This document shows positions 41,962 to 51,531 of a DNA stretch of 64,000 nucleotides, one piece after another. Positions within the stretch are counted from its first letter, which is position 1; every line of letters begins with the position of its first letter. Source of the stretch: an uncultured Roseateles sp. (GTDB taxonomy: Bacteria; Pseudomonadota; Gammaproteobacteria; Burkholderiales; Burkholderiaceae_C); assembly GCF_963422335.1 (NCBI RefSeq), contig NZ_OY729424.1:5580001-5644000 (forward strand), given 5' to 3'. A program made the translations under genes and the position numbers. The notes beneath the pieces were generated by a model that worked only from the letters and a program-made list of their open reading frames with translations, made no database searches and had not been told where the DNA came from.

Positions 41962-42582
41962 TCAGCATGGTGCTCTCCGTTTCCTCTTGGACACTTCATC
42001 TCGGGCCGACATGAGGTTCTGTTCACCGCAAAGGATTTGCAGGTAGCTGCCGAGCTGTCGGCGTCTTTGCTGTGACGACTCCTTGACCCCGATTGCGTAA
42101 TAGCCGATCTGGTGGAAATAAAAGACGCGCGCTCGGATCTGGGCTTCCGTTGCTTTGCATCCGAGAGCCAAGAAGATCCGCTCAAGACTAGCGATCCTCG
42201 CTAGATCGGCATCCTCTACGGCTCGGGCGATTTGTGCGTCGGCATGGGCCCAGGCTCGAACGGCCATGTCGAAGCGGGGGGAATAATCGTGTTCGGTGAT
42301 CAGGCCTTCAACCAGGATGTCGATCGCGGCAAGCGCCGTCGTGGGATTGGTCGGCGGCACCATATTGGCAGGCAAGAACGTCACCGTGTCCTGCCACAGT
42401 CGTAGCAGGCGGGCGAGCAGGTCCGCGTGATCGCTGAAGTGGTGGTAAAAGCCGCCGCGCGTGACTCCTAAACGCTGAGCGATCCGATCAACCTTGACGG
42501 CATCGATGCCCTGCTCGATCAGCATGTCTCTCGCGGTTTCAACCCAGGCAGTCGCCGGTATCTTAGGGACCAGATTGGGCAT
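41962..42582 (-). CDS. TetR-family transcriptional regulator, copy B
   Basis: 206 residues from the ATG at 42582; an in-frame TTG lies three codons upstream. The helix-turn-helix DRIAQRLGVTRGGFYHHF is nearly identical to copy A, and the tail ARVFYFHQIGYYAIGVKES, then ILCGEQNL, is conserved. It is the last gene of a minus-strand unit (TonB receptor B, SRPBCC protein, TetR B), 43 bases after the SRPBCC stop. The C-terminus has a basic extension (SKRKRRAPC) absent from copy A. The near-identical recognition helix suggests both TetR copies bind the same operators. Confidence 0.88.
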   Translation of the reverse strand: MPNLVPKIPATAWVETARDMLIEQGIDAVKVDRIAQRLGVTRGGFYHHFSDHADLLARLLRLWQDTVTFLPANMVPPTNPTTALAAIDILVEGLITEHDYSPRFDMAVRAWAHADAQIARAVEDADLARIASLERIFLALGCKATEAQIRARVFYFHQIGYYAIGVKESSQQRRRQLGSYLQILCGEQNLMSARDEVSKRKRRAPC

Positions 42583-42625
42583 CGTCTTCAATCGCTATGT
42601 GGCATGCGACAGGATATCGCGCTGA

Positions 42626-43126
42626 TCAGGCAACGCCTTCGAAGCCTGCCTTTACTTTTTCGAGATAGGCCCTCAGCGAGCCGTCGAAGCTGTGCGTCAA
42701 CGCATCGATTGCAGTCGCGATGTCCGCTTTCCCGCCGCCTTCCTGAACCTCGACGTGCAGGCGTGCATGCGCATCGATTGCGTAACGCGTACCCTCCGGC
42801 ACCTCTTGCGCCTGATAGGTCACCCAGACGCCCATGCCGCCAACCGGCACAGTCAGGTAGTCGGCATAGACGCTGAGGCGTCGCGCGGCATGATCGATCT
42901 CGGTATAGCGGACCTCGCGCTCGTCGATCACTCCCTCGTGCTCCAGGCGCATGCGAAAACCGCCCAGCACAGCCGCCGGATCGTCGAGCGGTTGGAGGGT
43001 GCCGAGTTGCCGGAATTTCTTCGCCTCCACATACTCTTCCTGGATGGCGCGCCAAACAGCCTCCGGTGGCGCCTTGATGTCAATCGCTACATGGTTGACG
43101 ATCGTGACGGGATATCGGTCGGTCAT
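42626..43126 (-). CDS. SRPBCC-fold (START/Bet v 1-like) protein
   Basis: 166 residues from the ATG at 43126, with TAGGAG six bases upstream. The pattern VNHVAIDIKAPPEAVWRAI at the N-terminus and a long C-terminal helix (ALTHSFDGSLRAYLEKVKAG) are typical of SRPBCC proteins, which bind hydrophobic ligands in a deep cavity. There is no signal peptide and there are no catalytic residues to point to. It lies 9 bases after the TonB receptor stop, clearly in that operon, so it may bind the imported ligand or a breakdown product. Set A has no counterpart. Confidence 0.8.
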   Translation of the reverse strand: MTDRYPVTIVNHVAIDIKAPPEAVWRAIQEEYVEAKKFRQLGTLQPLDDPAAVLGGFRMRLEHEGVIDEREVRYTEIDHAARRLSVYADYLTVPVGGMGVWVTYQAQEVPEGTRYAIDAHARLHVEVQEGGGKADIATAIDALTHSFDGSLRAYLEKVKAGFEGVA

Positions 43127-43135
43127 GAGCAACTC

Positions 43136-45469
43136 CTAGAAATTCGCACGAAGGCTGATGCCGATCGTGCGTGGTGTGGTGATGGCCACGCCGGCGGGCG
43201 AGGTCGCACCAGTCGCGAAATCGGTGATCACGCCGCCACTTGCATAGCTGAGCAGGCCACGCTTGTTGAGCGCGTTCTTGACGAACAGGTTCAGCGACCA
43301 GTTATCCCGGGTGTAGGAGGCGCGCAGGTCGAGCTGCTCATAGGCTGGCAAGGTCGGCACGACGAGACCGGGGGCCAGTGGCGTGATTGCCTGGTGCGAG
43401 AACCCGATGTTCCGTTCGCCGGTGTGGACCAGGCTCGCGCCGACGGCAATTTGGCCGACGCCAAACGCCCAGGAGTAATCCGCCATCAGTCCGGCCGAGA
43501 ACTTCGGCGTATAGGGAATGTTGTCGCCCGGCAGACCACCGATCTCAGGCACGGCCTGATCGAGCCTGGCTTGCATCGCCGTCAGGTTCGCTCCCAAGCG
43601 AAGCCCGGCCGCGGGGCGCCAATTGCCCTCAAGCTCGATGCCCTGCGTGTGGGCCTTGCCGCCGTTTGTGTAGTAAGCGAAACCGTAGGTCGGATCGGTG
43701 GCGGTCAGCTGAATGTCTTTCCAGTCGATGCGGAACAGCGCCGCCGTCAGGTCTGCCTTGGCCGCAGGGAAGACGCCCTTGTAGCCGACCTCGTAGTTGA
43801 CGATCGAATCCGAACTGAACGGTGGCTTCTGAGTACCGGCGAGCGGTGGGGTGTTCGGCCCGCCCGGGCGATAGCCGGAAGCGGCGCGCGCATAGACCAT
43901 GTGATTGAGGTCCAGCTTCCACCGCGGCGATAGCATCCAGGTCGACTTGTTCTGCGAAGTGCTTGCCGGTGTTCCTGGAACGCCTTCCGGTCGACCCGTC
44001 AGATAGTTGTAGATCTGGACGGTCGAATCGTAGTCCTGCGTCAGCTGCGCGTACCGCAGACCGGCCTGCACGTCGAAGCTTTGGCTGAAGTGATACGTCG
44101 CATTCGCGTAGGCCGCCGATTCACGCAGCGTGTTGTTGATGATCCCATGCACATAGCCCGGCACAGCCGGGGTGCTCAGGTTGGTGCCGGTGTAGGCGTC
44201 GTAATTGATGGCGCCAAGCCCGGTCTCCTTCTGGAAAAACAGGCCGGCCAGCCATTCGAGCTTCTGGCCGCTGGGCGAAGTCAACCGGAACTCCTGGACC
44301 TTCTTGTCCGTCGTGTTCGAATTGATCGACGTGGCCGCCGTGATGCCGAGCGCCGTCACCGGCAGACCGGCCGCGGCGTAGGCGCCCGCCGTGGCGGCGT
44401 CGAGGAAGGCGAGGTAGCGCGAGGCGTCCGCTGTGAGGTCGGTGTTGTGACGCATGCTGCTAGTCACCGACAGCAGCGTCGCAAAACCGAGGTCGTAATT
44501 CAAGGTCAGCGCACCGCGGTCGTAGCGGTTCTTCATCGGCTGCGCCAGCACGTTCCTGGCGCCGTACCTGCCAAAAGGAGGCTCCAGCGTGGCTGCATCG
44601 TATTGGGGCGTGGCCGCGTCGTCGGACTTGATCGTCTGCGTGTCCAGCATCAGCTTGGCGTCGAAGCGGGCATTCGGCTTCAGGTATGCCGTCACACGGG
44701 CACCTTCGTTGCGGAAGCTATTCACATCCTTCTGATGACGGAGGGTGTCGTCCACGTAACCCGGGTCTTTGCGCGAATAGGCGCTGACACGGACCGCCAG
44801 AAGGTCACGGCTGATCGGCACGTTGATCGCAGCCCGCATGCCAAGGCCGTTGCCGCCGCCGCGAACCGCGCTGTAGCTGAGCTCGGCTCGCCCCTCGAGC
44901 TCTTTGAGGTCGGGAGTGACGGTCACGTACTTGATCAATCCACCGAGTGCACTGGCACCGTAGAGCGAGCCCTGCGGACCCTTGAGTACCTCGATTCGTT
45001 CGAGGTCCAGCGGGTCGATATCGGGGCTCAATACGGCGCCTCCCACCACACTGGTGCTCAGGCTGATCGGCGCCTCGTCAAGGTAGGACGCGACCGAGGC
45101 ACCGTTCTGCAAGGTCCCGGTCGTGATGCCACGGATCGTCTGGCGCTTCATCCCCGGGTTGTCGCCGGTAACCTGCAACCCAGGGACATAGCCGGCCAAG
45201 TCCTGCAGTGAGGTGGCGTTGATCCGTTCGAGCTGCGCGCTGCCCAGCACGGCCACGCTGCCGGCCACGTCGCTTGCGCGCTCACGTCGCCGGTTCGCGG
45301 TGACGACGACGGTTTCGAGCGACTGGATGGTCGCCGTCGGTGCGGAGGCAGATGCCGCCGGCGCTGCCGCCGTTTGCGCCTGCGTCGCACCGGCCAGTGT
45401 GGCCAGGGCAGCGACGGCGAGCGGGTGCAAGGCCATCCGGGAGCCGTTCTTGGTGATCGGTGACAGCAT
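43136..45469 (-). CDS. TonB-dependent receptor, copy B
   Basis: 777 residues. The ATG at 45469 gives a short basic leader and a hydrophobic signal segment (LAVAALATLAGATQAQ). A second ATG at 45436 would also leave a signal peptide. There is no STN domain, in contrast to copy A. The TonB-box-like LETVVVTANRRRE precedes the plug (KRQTIRGITTGTLQNG, LDLERIEVLKGPQGSLYGAS), and the barrel ends in ISLRANF with the terminal Phe usual for outer-membrane proteins. It is divergent from the AraC gene, 113 bases away. The nine-site promoter motif was not found here, which hints that AraC B controls this gene instead. Confidence 0.92.
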   Translation of the reverse strand: MLSPITKNGSRMALHPLAVAALATLAGATQAQTAAAPAASASAPTATIQSLETVVVTANRRRERASDVAGSVAVLGSAQLERINATSLQDLAGYVPGLQVTGDNPGMKRQTIRGITTGTLQNGASVASYLDEAPISLSTSVVGGAVLSPDIDPLDLERIEVLKGPQGSLYGASALGGLIKYVTVTPDLKELEGRAELSYSAVRGGGNGLGMRAAINVPISRDLLAVRVSAYSRKDPGYVDDTLRHQKDVNSFRNEGARVTAYLKPNARFDAKLMLDTQTIKSDDAATPQYDAATLEPPFGRYGARNVLAQPMKNRYDRGALTLNYDLGFATLLSVTSSMRHNTDLTADASRYLAFLDAATAGAYAAAGLPVTALGITAATSINSNTTDKKVQEFRLTSPSGQKLEWLAGLFFQKETGLGAINYDAYTGTNLSTPAVPGYVHGIINNTLRESAAYANATYHFSQSFDVQAGLRYAQLTQDYDSTVQIYNYLTGRPEGVPGTPASTSQNKSTWMLSPRWKLDLNHMVYARAASGYRPGGPNTPPLAGTQKPPFSSDSIVNYEVGYKGVFPAAKADLTAALFRIDWKDIQLTATDPTYGFAYYTNGGKAHTQGIELEGNWRPAAGLRLGANLTAMQARLDQAVPEIGGLPGDNIPYTPKFSAGLMADYSWAFGVGQIAVGASLVHTGERNIGFSHQAITPLAPGLVVPTLPAYEQLDLRASYTRDNWSLNLFVKNALNKRGLLSYASGGVITDFATGATSPAGVAITTPRTIGISLRANF

Positions 45470-45582
45470 GCTGATGTCCGGTTGATGAGGTGTACGAATT
45501 TTTAAACATACAGTCATGTCTTTTTTGGAGTATTCTAGGACTGCTTAGGCGCCATGGGGTAATCACGAAGGAAGCAAGCGAA
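45470..45582. promoter_or_regulatory. Divergent control region, TonB receptor B and AraC B
   Basis: 113 bases with an AT-rich core unlike the flanks. It contains TTAAACA (45502-45508) with a T-run at 45521-45526, similar to the region before AraC A, and a CTTAGGCGCC box at 45544-45553 (GGCGCCTAAG on the other strand) like those near 31.3 kb. Both promoters must lie here. Confidence 0.45.
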
Positions 45583-46674
45583 ATGGATACGAGCACGCTA
45601 CAGAGCAGCGCCCTGCTGCGCCAGACTGACTTCTCCGCCTTGCTGATGGCCCCGCCCGCCGGCGCCTCTTCGCTGAGTCGGACGCTCGATGGCGCGTTGC
45701 ACTCGGGCCACGCTTTGGGCTTCGAGCCCGGATTCGATGCCGAGTCGCTCTCTTGGCATGGCCGCGACACGCAGGCCCGGGGCGATATGGCGTATGTCAA
45801 GTTGGCACGCGGCGTCTGGCTCAGCTACGGCGACCTGGAACTGAACGTGTCAGAGTTTGCGTGGCATCGCGAGGAGCACGCGATGATCTTCTCCACACTC
45901 TTGCGCGGCGCCGCCATGCTCGGAACGCCGCTGGCGCCGCACAGGCGGGTCGTCTACACCGAGGGCTGTACGGTCGCCACCGCCTGCTCGGGCGACGCGC
46001 TGATCTGCCGCCACTCCTTGCCCGGCACGCGCACCCAGGGCGTGTCGGTGCTTTTCGATGACGACGAGGCGATGAGCGATTTCGGGCTGGACCCAGCGGA
46101 AGCACGCGGTTGGATCGAATCCGCCAGCCCCAGAGTAAGCCGTGCCGACCGCGCGCCGCGCATTGCCGTGAGTAGCATGAACCTGCCGGCCACGCGCGCT
46201 GCGCAGGCGATCCTGTGGACCTCGTTCAGCGGCTCGCGTCGACGACTGTACTTGCGGAGCAAGGTCGGCGAGCTGCTGTGTCATCTGCTGGCCGGCCCGG
46301 TCATGGAGCCGGACGGCGTCTCCCGGGTCGACGGCGGTCCGCGGCAGGATGATGACAGCCTCGCTGCCGTCGTGCATGCCGCGATGTCCGATCCGGAGGC
46401 CTGTCCGGAGGTCGCTGATCTCGCCGCGCGCCTGCAGGTGAGCACCGGCCGCCTGATATCGGTCTTCAAGCTCCGCTACGGCATGTCTCCGCGCGAATAC
46501 GCGATTGCCACGAAGATGGCGCGTGCCAGGCGCCTGCTCCAGAACACCCGCATCTCGCTGCTCGACGTGGCGCTCGACTGCGGGTACGAGCACCACTCAA
46601 GCTTCAGTACCGCATATCGGCGTGCGTTTGGCGAAACGCCGCTGGAGACTCGGCGAGCGGTCGCCGGGGTCTGA
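45583..46674 (+). CDS. AraC-family transcriptional regulator, copy B
   Basis: 363 residues from the ATG at 45583. An upstream in-frame start at 45490 would cover the divergent promoter, so it is rejected. The C-terminal double helix-turn-helix is clear (VADLAARLQVSTGRLISVF, VALDCGYEHHSSFSTAYRRA, then GETPLETRR). The N-terminal 230 residues are a PchR-like sensor domain (AFGETP-type tail absent; TRAAQAILWTSFSGSRRRL precedes the DNA-binding part). It is divergent from TonB receptor B, the classic arrangement for an activator of its receptor. Similarity to AraC A is strongest in the DNA-binding region. Confidence 0.87.
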   Translation: MDTSTLQSSALLRQTDFSALLMAPPAGASSLSRTLDGALHSGHALGFEPGFDAESLSWHGRDTQARGDMAYVKLARGVWLSYGDLELNVSEFAWHREEHAMIFSTLLRGAAMLGTPLAPHRRVVYTEGCTVATACSGDALICRHSLPGTRTQGVSVLFDDDEAMSDFGLDPAEARGWIESASPRVSRADRAPRIAVSSMNLPATRAAQAILWTSFSGSRRRLYLRSKVGELLCHLLAGPVMEPDGVSRVDGGPRQDDDSLAAVVHAAMSDPEACPEVADLAARLQVSTGRLISVFKLRYGMSPREYAIATKMARARRLLQNTRISLLDVALDCGYEHHSSFSTAYRRAFGETPLETRRAVAGV

Positions 46675-46700
46675 TCAAACGCAGGCGCGGCTGCGCCCCG

Positions 46701-47717
46701 TCAGGACTTCCACACCTGTCGCGCAATTCGCATCCAGTTGCCGCCGAGGATCGCCTCGATGTGCGCGTCGCGATAGCCGCGCCTCAAAAGCGCTTCGACT
46801 GTCCCAGGAATGGCTTCTGGCGCCATCATGTTGATCCCCGCCTGGTAGCCGAGGCTGGCCGGGAAGGTGAGCTTCATGTTCTCAAGATAGTCGTCGAGTT
46901 CTTGCTGGTCGAAAACATAGTCGAGGCCGAGGCCGACATGCTCGACACCGACCAGTTGCGCGACATGGTCCACATGCTCGGCAACCGCGCGACCCGAGGC
47001 TTCATGGCTGTCGTTGAGGAACAGATCGATCCCGTTGATTCCGACCACGCCGCCCTTCGCCGCGCAGGCCCGAATCAGCTCGTCGCCGATGTTGCGCGGA
47101 TGGTCCTTCAGCGCGCGCGCATTGGAGTGCGAGAAGATCGTCGGGCCTCGGGCGTACGCCATTGCTTCGAGCGCAGTGCGATAGCCCGAGTGGGTGCAGC
47201 ACAGCACCATGCCCACCTCCTCCATCGCATCGATCATTCGGCGGCCGAACTCGGTCAGTCCGCTGTCCTCATCCTGGCAGCCGCCACCCGCACGATTGTT
47301 TCGGTTGTAGGCGATCAGCATCCAACGTACGCCCAGGTCGCGGTACAAGCGGACCATGCTCACCTGATCAGCGATTGCATTGGCGCCCTCGATGTCGAAG
47401 CCCACAGCCAACTGGCCCGCCGCGCGCGCCGAATGGATGTCATCGACAGTCTCGATCAGCCGGTACCGCTCGCTGTGGGTCGTGAGCCATTCGCGCATGC
47501 TGGCCAACATGCGGATGTGCTCTTCAATACCTTGATCGCCGAACCCGACGTTCAGCATGACGACGTTCGTGCCCGTCGTCCGGTACCGTTCGAGCTGCGG
47601 CAAGAACGCGGGGGCGTGCGGGCGCAGTGGCATGCAGGCATGGTTGTCCCACACGAGGCTGCGGGACACCAGTGCGGCTGCGCGTGAGGGGAGGTCGGCG
47701 TCGAGGTCAGCGTTCAT
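46701..47717 (-). CDS. Membrane-dipeptidase-family (M19) zinc dipeptidase, copy B
   Basis: 338 residues, paralogous to the enzyme at 30240-31262 along its whole length. Metal and substrate positions match: His in VWDNHACMPLRP, Glu in FDIEGANAI, His in CCTHSGYRTA and IFSHSNARAL, and Asp in GLGLDYVFD. The first-site HxD is again HAC. There is no signal peptide. Its ATG overlaps the DUF885 stop by 11 bases, placing it third in the minus-strand operon S9A-B, DUF885, M19-B. Products of the two upstream peptidases are likely substrates. The gene converges on AraC B, 26 bases away. Confidence 0.9.
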   Translation of the reverse strand: MNADLDADLPSRAAALVSRSLVWDNHACMPLRPHAPAFLPQLERYRTTGTNVVMLNVGFGDQGIEEHIRMLASMREWLTTHSERYRLIETVDDIHSARAAGQLAVGFDIEGANAIADQVSMVRLYRDLGVRWMLIAYNRNNRAGGGCQDEDSGLTEFGRRMIDAMEEVGMVLCCTHSGYRTALEAMAYARGPTIFSHSNARALKDHPRNIGDELIRACAAKGGVVGINGIDLFLNDSHEASGRAVAEHVDHVAQLVGVEHVGLGLDYVFDQQELDDYLENMKLTFPASLGYQAGINMMAPEAIPGTVEALLRRGYRDAHIEAILGGNWMRIARQVWKS

Positions 47718-49380
47718 CGGCCCATTCTTTCAGGCTTTGCTCCAGTAAAGGCAGGGGCAGGCAACCCTGATCGAGGATGGCCTCGTGGAAGGAGGCCAGG
47801 TCAAATCTTGGTCCCAGTGCGGCCTCGGCTTTTGCTCGCAGTTCGCGGAATTTCAGGAACCCCCAGCGGTAGCACAGCGCCTGACCGGGCAGATCAGTCG
47901 CATAGCGCAGGATCTCGCTCGTCACTTGCTCGGGCTTTTCCAGCGTGTGAGCGCTCATGTAGGCGTGCGCCTGGTCGAGCGTCCAGCCCAATGCGTTGAG
48001 CCCCGTGTCGACCACCAGGCGTTGCGCGATGAAGCGTTGGTGGGACAAGAAACCGTAGTAGTCGTAAGGGTCGCTCAAGAGTGCGCCTTCCTCGCCAAGT
48101 GACGACGCGTACTCGGCCCAGCCTTCGTTGAAGGCGGTGGACATGAACGTGTTGCGCCGGATTTCGGGCAGCGCTGCGTTTTCCTGTTGCCGCGCGATGT
48201 GAACATGATGGCCCGGCACCAGTTCATGGAAGATGAGTGCCGCAGCATTCATCTGCAGCCGCTCTGGAATGCCTTTGCCGCTGTAGAAATAGACGCCCTC
48301 TGCCCCGTCCTGCTTGGGCGGGTCGTAGTAGCCGAAGGTCATACCCGCCTCCAGCGCCAGGGGTAGACGCTTCACTGCGGGTCGCGCGCGCGGCGCTTGG
48401 CGGAACATGCGACTGAACACAGGCGCCATACGGTCGAGGTGGCCCCGGTAAATCGCCTCCAAGGCCTCGGCCGAAGCCGCTTGGGCCCGCGGATCGCTTT
48501 GCAGCTGTTCGTGAAACCTCGCTTCATCCCCATTGAAGCCAAAGCGCTCGATGCGCACGCGCGCCATCTCGGCAGCCAGGCGAGCCACTTCCGAGAGTCC
48601 TGTCTCATGGATCTCGGCCGGATCGGCCGCGACACCGAGATGAAAGCGAAGCCACAAACGGTAGGCGTCAGCGCCTCCGGGCTGGTGCAGCATGCCTGCC
48701 GCCGCGGGCGCAGCGTCTTCATAGCTGGGACCGATGCCCTCCAGCAGCCGCGCGAATGCCGGCTTCAGCCCTTGCTCGACCAGCACGGCCACTTCAGCCC
48801 GGACTTCTTCGCTCGCCTGCCGCTCGTCCGCGAGCTCTATGCTTGACGCCGCCGTCGCCGCCCATCCGGCAATCATGCGGCGCGCCGTGGGCAGGGCCGG
48901 CCTGGGCAGCCGCCACCCCCGTGCCGCTTGCGCCAGCAGGCGCTCCCGCTGCGCATCGACCGAGTCGACGAATTCGCTGGCAAGCTTGATATAGCGCTTG
49001 GCCTCAGCCGGATCCAACAGGTTGATCGGTGGAAACAGCAGCGACGGCACCATGCCCAGCATGCCGCCGGAATACGGTGCGACGCCGAAGCTGGTCCACC
49101 ATCGCTGGGGTTCATCCATCTCGATCTCGAACCAATCGCGCAGATACGCGGCCGTCAGGCGGTCAGTGCGTGGCAGGTCCGACAGCTCGATCCGGCCCAG
49201 GCGCTCAAGCCGCTCTCGCGCGGCCGCGGCGCAAGCCTCCGCTTCATCCAGGTCGCCCCGTGTGTAATGCTGGACCTTCCTGCCAGCGCTCGCTGCCGTG
49301 TAGGCGTCCCGCGTGACGAGTGCCTCCCAGGCTTCGGCAGCAAGCGCATCCAGGGTCTGCTTGGCGTCAATCTGGCTCAT
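47707..49380 (-). CDS. DUF885-family putative zinc peptidase
   Basis: 557 residues. The family is predicted to be a zincin-like metallopeptidase. The HExxxxHH-type motif FHELVPGHHVHIA is present, followed by TAFNEGWAEYASSLGEE, whose Glu is the probable third ligand. It has no signal peptide and is mainly helical, as usual. The ATG at 49380 overlaps the S9A-B stop as ATGA, and its own stop overlaps the next gene by 11 bases, so the three peptidases are translationally coupled. A second, more distant DUF885 gene lies at the right edge of the window. Substrates of DUF885 proteins are poorly known. Confidence 0.85.
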   Translation of the reverse strand: MSQIDAKQTLDALAAEAWEALVTRDAYTAASAGRKVQHYTRGDLDEAEACAAAARERLERLGRIELSDLPRTDRLTAAYLRDWFEIEMDEPQRWWTSFGVAPYSGGMLGMVPSLLFPPINLLDPAEAKRYIKLASEFVDSVDAQRERLLAQAARGWRLPRPALPTARRMIAGWAATAASSIELADERQASEEVRAEVAVLVEQGLKPAFARLLEGIGPSYEDAAPAAAGMLHQPGGADAYRLWLRFHLGVAADPAEIHETGLSEVARLAAEMARVRIERFGFNGDEARFHEQLQSDPRAQAASAEALEAIYRGHLDRMAPVFSRMFRQAPRARPAVKRLPLALEAGMTFGYYDPPKQDGAEGVYFYSGKGIPERLQMNAAALIFHELVPGHHVHIARQQENAALPEIRRNTFMSTAFNEGWAEYASSLGEEGALLSDPYDYYGFLSHQRFIAQRLVVDTGLNALGWTLDQAHAYMSAHTLEKPEQVTSEILRYATDLPGQALCYRWGFLKFRELRAKAEAALGPRFDLASFHEAILDQGCLPLPLLEQSLKEWADER

Positions 49381-51416
49381 GCGACGGCCCCCGCAGCCTT
49401 CAGGCCGACGTGATCCATCACGAAGGAAAGCCATTCCGCGTGATACGCGGCCGCCTGGGCTGGATCGGAAACGCTGTGGCCCGTGTCGCGCCAGACGCGC
49501 AGGTGAATCGGCAGACCGCTGACATTGGCTTCATCGAGGCGGGCAGTGAATTTGCGGCCATGAAACGGCATGCATCCAACATCCTGCTCGCCGAACACCT
49601 GGTAGAGCGCCGGATAAGCCACGCCGTCCACGACATTGTGATACGGCGACCATGTGCGGATGTTCGCCGCGTCTGCAGGCTTGGCAGGATCGCCATAGTC
49701 CTCGAAGAAGATCGCGCGTACGCCGGCAACATTCGGCGTCGAGGGCAGCGGCTCCATCATGTCGAACAGCGGCACGATCGCGACCACGGCGCGCCAAAGC
49801 TCCGGTTGCTGCACGACCGCCACGCCGGCCAGCAGGCCGCCGTTGCTCCCGCCCTGAAACGCCAGGACCTCGGACGAAGTCACACCATCGGCAATCAGCG
49901 CTTCGGCCACCGATCGCAGGTCGTCGAACGTGTTTTGCTTGTGCTGAAGTCTCCCGGCGTCGTGCCAGGCCTTGCCATACTCGCCGCCGCCGCGAAGCGA
50001 TGCCTGGACGAAGATGCCGCCTGCTTCGATGAAAGGCGCTGCCATCGAGGGAAAGTTGGGCAGCATCGACATATTGAAGCCGCCGTAGGCGTAGACCAGC
50101 GTCGGCTGCGGGCGACGCGTGTCGACGTCTGCGCGGCGGACGACGAAATAGGGAATGCGCGTGCCGTCGCGGCTGGTGGCAAATCGTTGTTCGACGATGA
50201 CGTTGTCGAGTTTGTGCTTCGCCTCGCCCAGCTGGCGAAGTACGCCCGTCTGAGGATCGTGAATGAGAACGACCGGAGAGCGCGCGAAGGTACTGTGCGT
50301 CAGCGCGAATACGTCGTTCGGGCGTATCGCCCGCTGGGAGACCATTGACAGCGACGATCCAGGGTTCTCGAGCGCAAGCGTCTCAATCAACGTGCCGCGC
50401 ACATCGAACACCCGCACCCGCAGCGAGACGTCGACGGTATCCCCGACATAGAGCCTGCCGCCGACAACGCCGGCCCAGCCGATGAAGCCCTCGCCTTCGG
50501 GCACCAGCTCCAGCCACGTCGACGTGTCGCGAGAAGTCGACGCCGGGATCGCGACCACCCGCCCGCGCGGCACGCCGCTGTTGACACGCGCGACATACGT
50601 TTCGCCGTCAATCCAGCTGCCGTCGCATTCGCCGTTAAAACCGTCCGGCAGGAAAGGCGTGGCTTCCAACGTGGTGAGATCAAGGTGCACCAGCGCCACG
50701 TGCTCGTGAGGTTCTGTGACCAGCACGCCACGGCGGCCATCGGGCGAGACCTGCAAGCTCAGGCCTGAGTGCTTGGCCGGGACGAGTTGCTCGGACAGCA
50801 GCACAGTGGGGCGGCCAGTCGTTCCCTCGGCCACCGGCACGAATCGCAGCTGGTGCAGACCGTCGGCGCCTCGACCGTCGAGCCAGAAACCGCTTTCGTC
50901 GGGAAGCCAGCCCGGACGCGCTCCGCTGTACATGATGCCGGTCACGTCGACGATGTGGCGGCCCGTCTCCGTCTCGTAGACGGACCAGGTGCCCAACATG
51001 TCGCCATTGACACCCCACGCAAACGCGACGAAGCGCCCCTTCGGCGATGGATCCAGGAACGGCATCATCACATCACCGCCGCCGATCGCCTCAGCGATGG
51101 CGCGCTTCGACGTGATCACGCGCCCCGGCAAGTCCGCGGCCTCGCTGACCCGAAGGACTTCGTCGTCACCGTCGTTCGCAAAGGTGAACCACCTCGATCC
51201 GCGCTTGATGGGAAATCTGTGGCCACCGGCATCGCCGATTTGCAGCATGCGCTCGCGCACAGGCGCATAGTTGGGCGAGGCTTCGGCCGCGTACTGCGCG
51301 ACACGGTCGCGCGCCCACTGCCATTCGAGGACCTCGAGCGTGTTTTCGCGGAGATGCTCGAAGCGGTCTTCGAAAGTCACGCCGCCGACGGTTTTCTGGA
51401 TGGGCTTGGCTCGCAC
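49377..51416 (-). CDS. Prolyl-oligopeptidase-family serine peptidase (S9A), copy B
   Basis: 679 residues from a GTG at 51416; no ATG fits the N-terminus, and AAGGA lies about 11 bases in front. It has the same architecture as copy A: propeller in the first two-thirds, then a hydrolase domain with Ser in FQGGSNGGLLAGVA, Asp in FGEQDVGCMPFH and His in RDTGHSVSD. The segment VRRADVDTRRPQPTLVYAYG leads into the hydrolase domain. It has no signal peptide. It is the first gene of the operon with DUF885 and M19-B and has its own promoter motif. Copies A and B are clearly diverged, so they may prefer different peptides. Confidence 0.9.
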   Translation of the reverse strand: MRAKPIQKTVGGVTFEDRFEHLRENTLEVLEWQWARDRVAQYAAEASPNYAPVRERMLQIGDAGGHRFPIKRGSRWFTFANDGDDEVLRVSEAADLPGRVITSKRAIAEAIGGGDVMMPFLDPSPKGRFVAFAWGVNGDMLGTWSVYETETGRHIVDVTGIMYSGARPGWLPDESGFWLDGRGADGLHQLRFVPVAEGTTGRPTVLLSEQLVPAKHSGLSLQVSPDGRRGVLVTEPHEHVALVHLDLTTLEATPFLPDGFNGECDGSWIDGETYVARVNSGVPRGRVVAIPASTSRDTSTWLELVPEGEGFIGWAGVVGGRLYVGDTVDVSLRVRVFDVRGTLIETLALENPGSSLSMVSQRAIRPNDVFALTHSTFARSPVVLIHDPQTGVLRQLGEAKHKLDNVIVEQRFATSRDGTRIPYFVVRRADVDTRRPQPTLVYAYGGFNMSMLPNFPSMAAPFIEAGGIFVQASLRGGGEYGKAWHDAGRLQHKQNTFDDLRSVAEALIADGVTSSEVLAFQGGSNGGLLAGVAVVQQPELWRAVVAIVPLFDMMEPLPSTPNVAGVRAIFFEDYGDPAKPADAANIRTWSPYHNVVDGVAYPALYQVFGEQDVGCMPFHGRKFTARLDEANVSGLPIHLRVWRDTGHSVSDPAQAAAYHAEWLSFVMDHVGLKAAGAVA

Positions 51417-51451
51417 GATGAATGGATCCTTGTCTGGAAGTGATGAGATTC

Positions 51452-51483
51452 AGGTTAGCGGCCGAGGCCGTCGACCACTTTTG
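51452..51483 (-). promoter_or_regulatory. Shared bipartite promoter motif, S9A-DUF885-M19 operon
   Basis: On the minus strand CAAAAG (51483-51478), 20 bases, then TAACCT (51457-51452), 35 bases before the GTG. It supports an independent start for this operon although the MFS gene lies upstream on the same strand. Confidence 0.55.
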
Positions 51484-51531
51484 CAAACGCGTGGATTTCT
51501 TTGGCGACCCATGGCCCTGGATGGAGAAAGT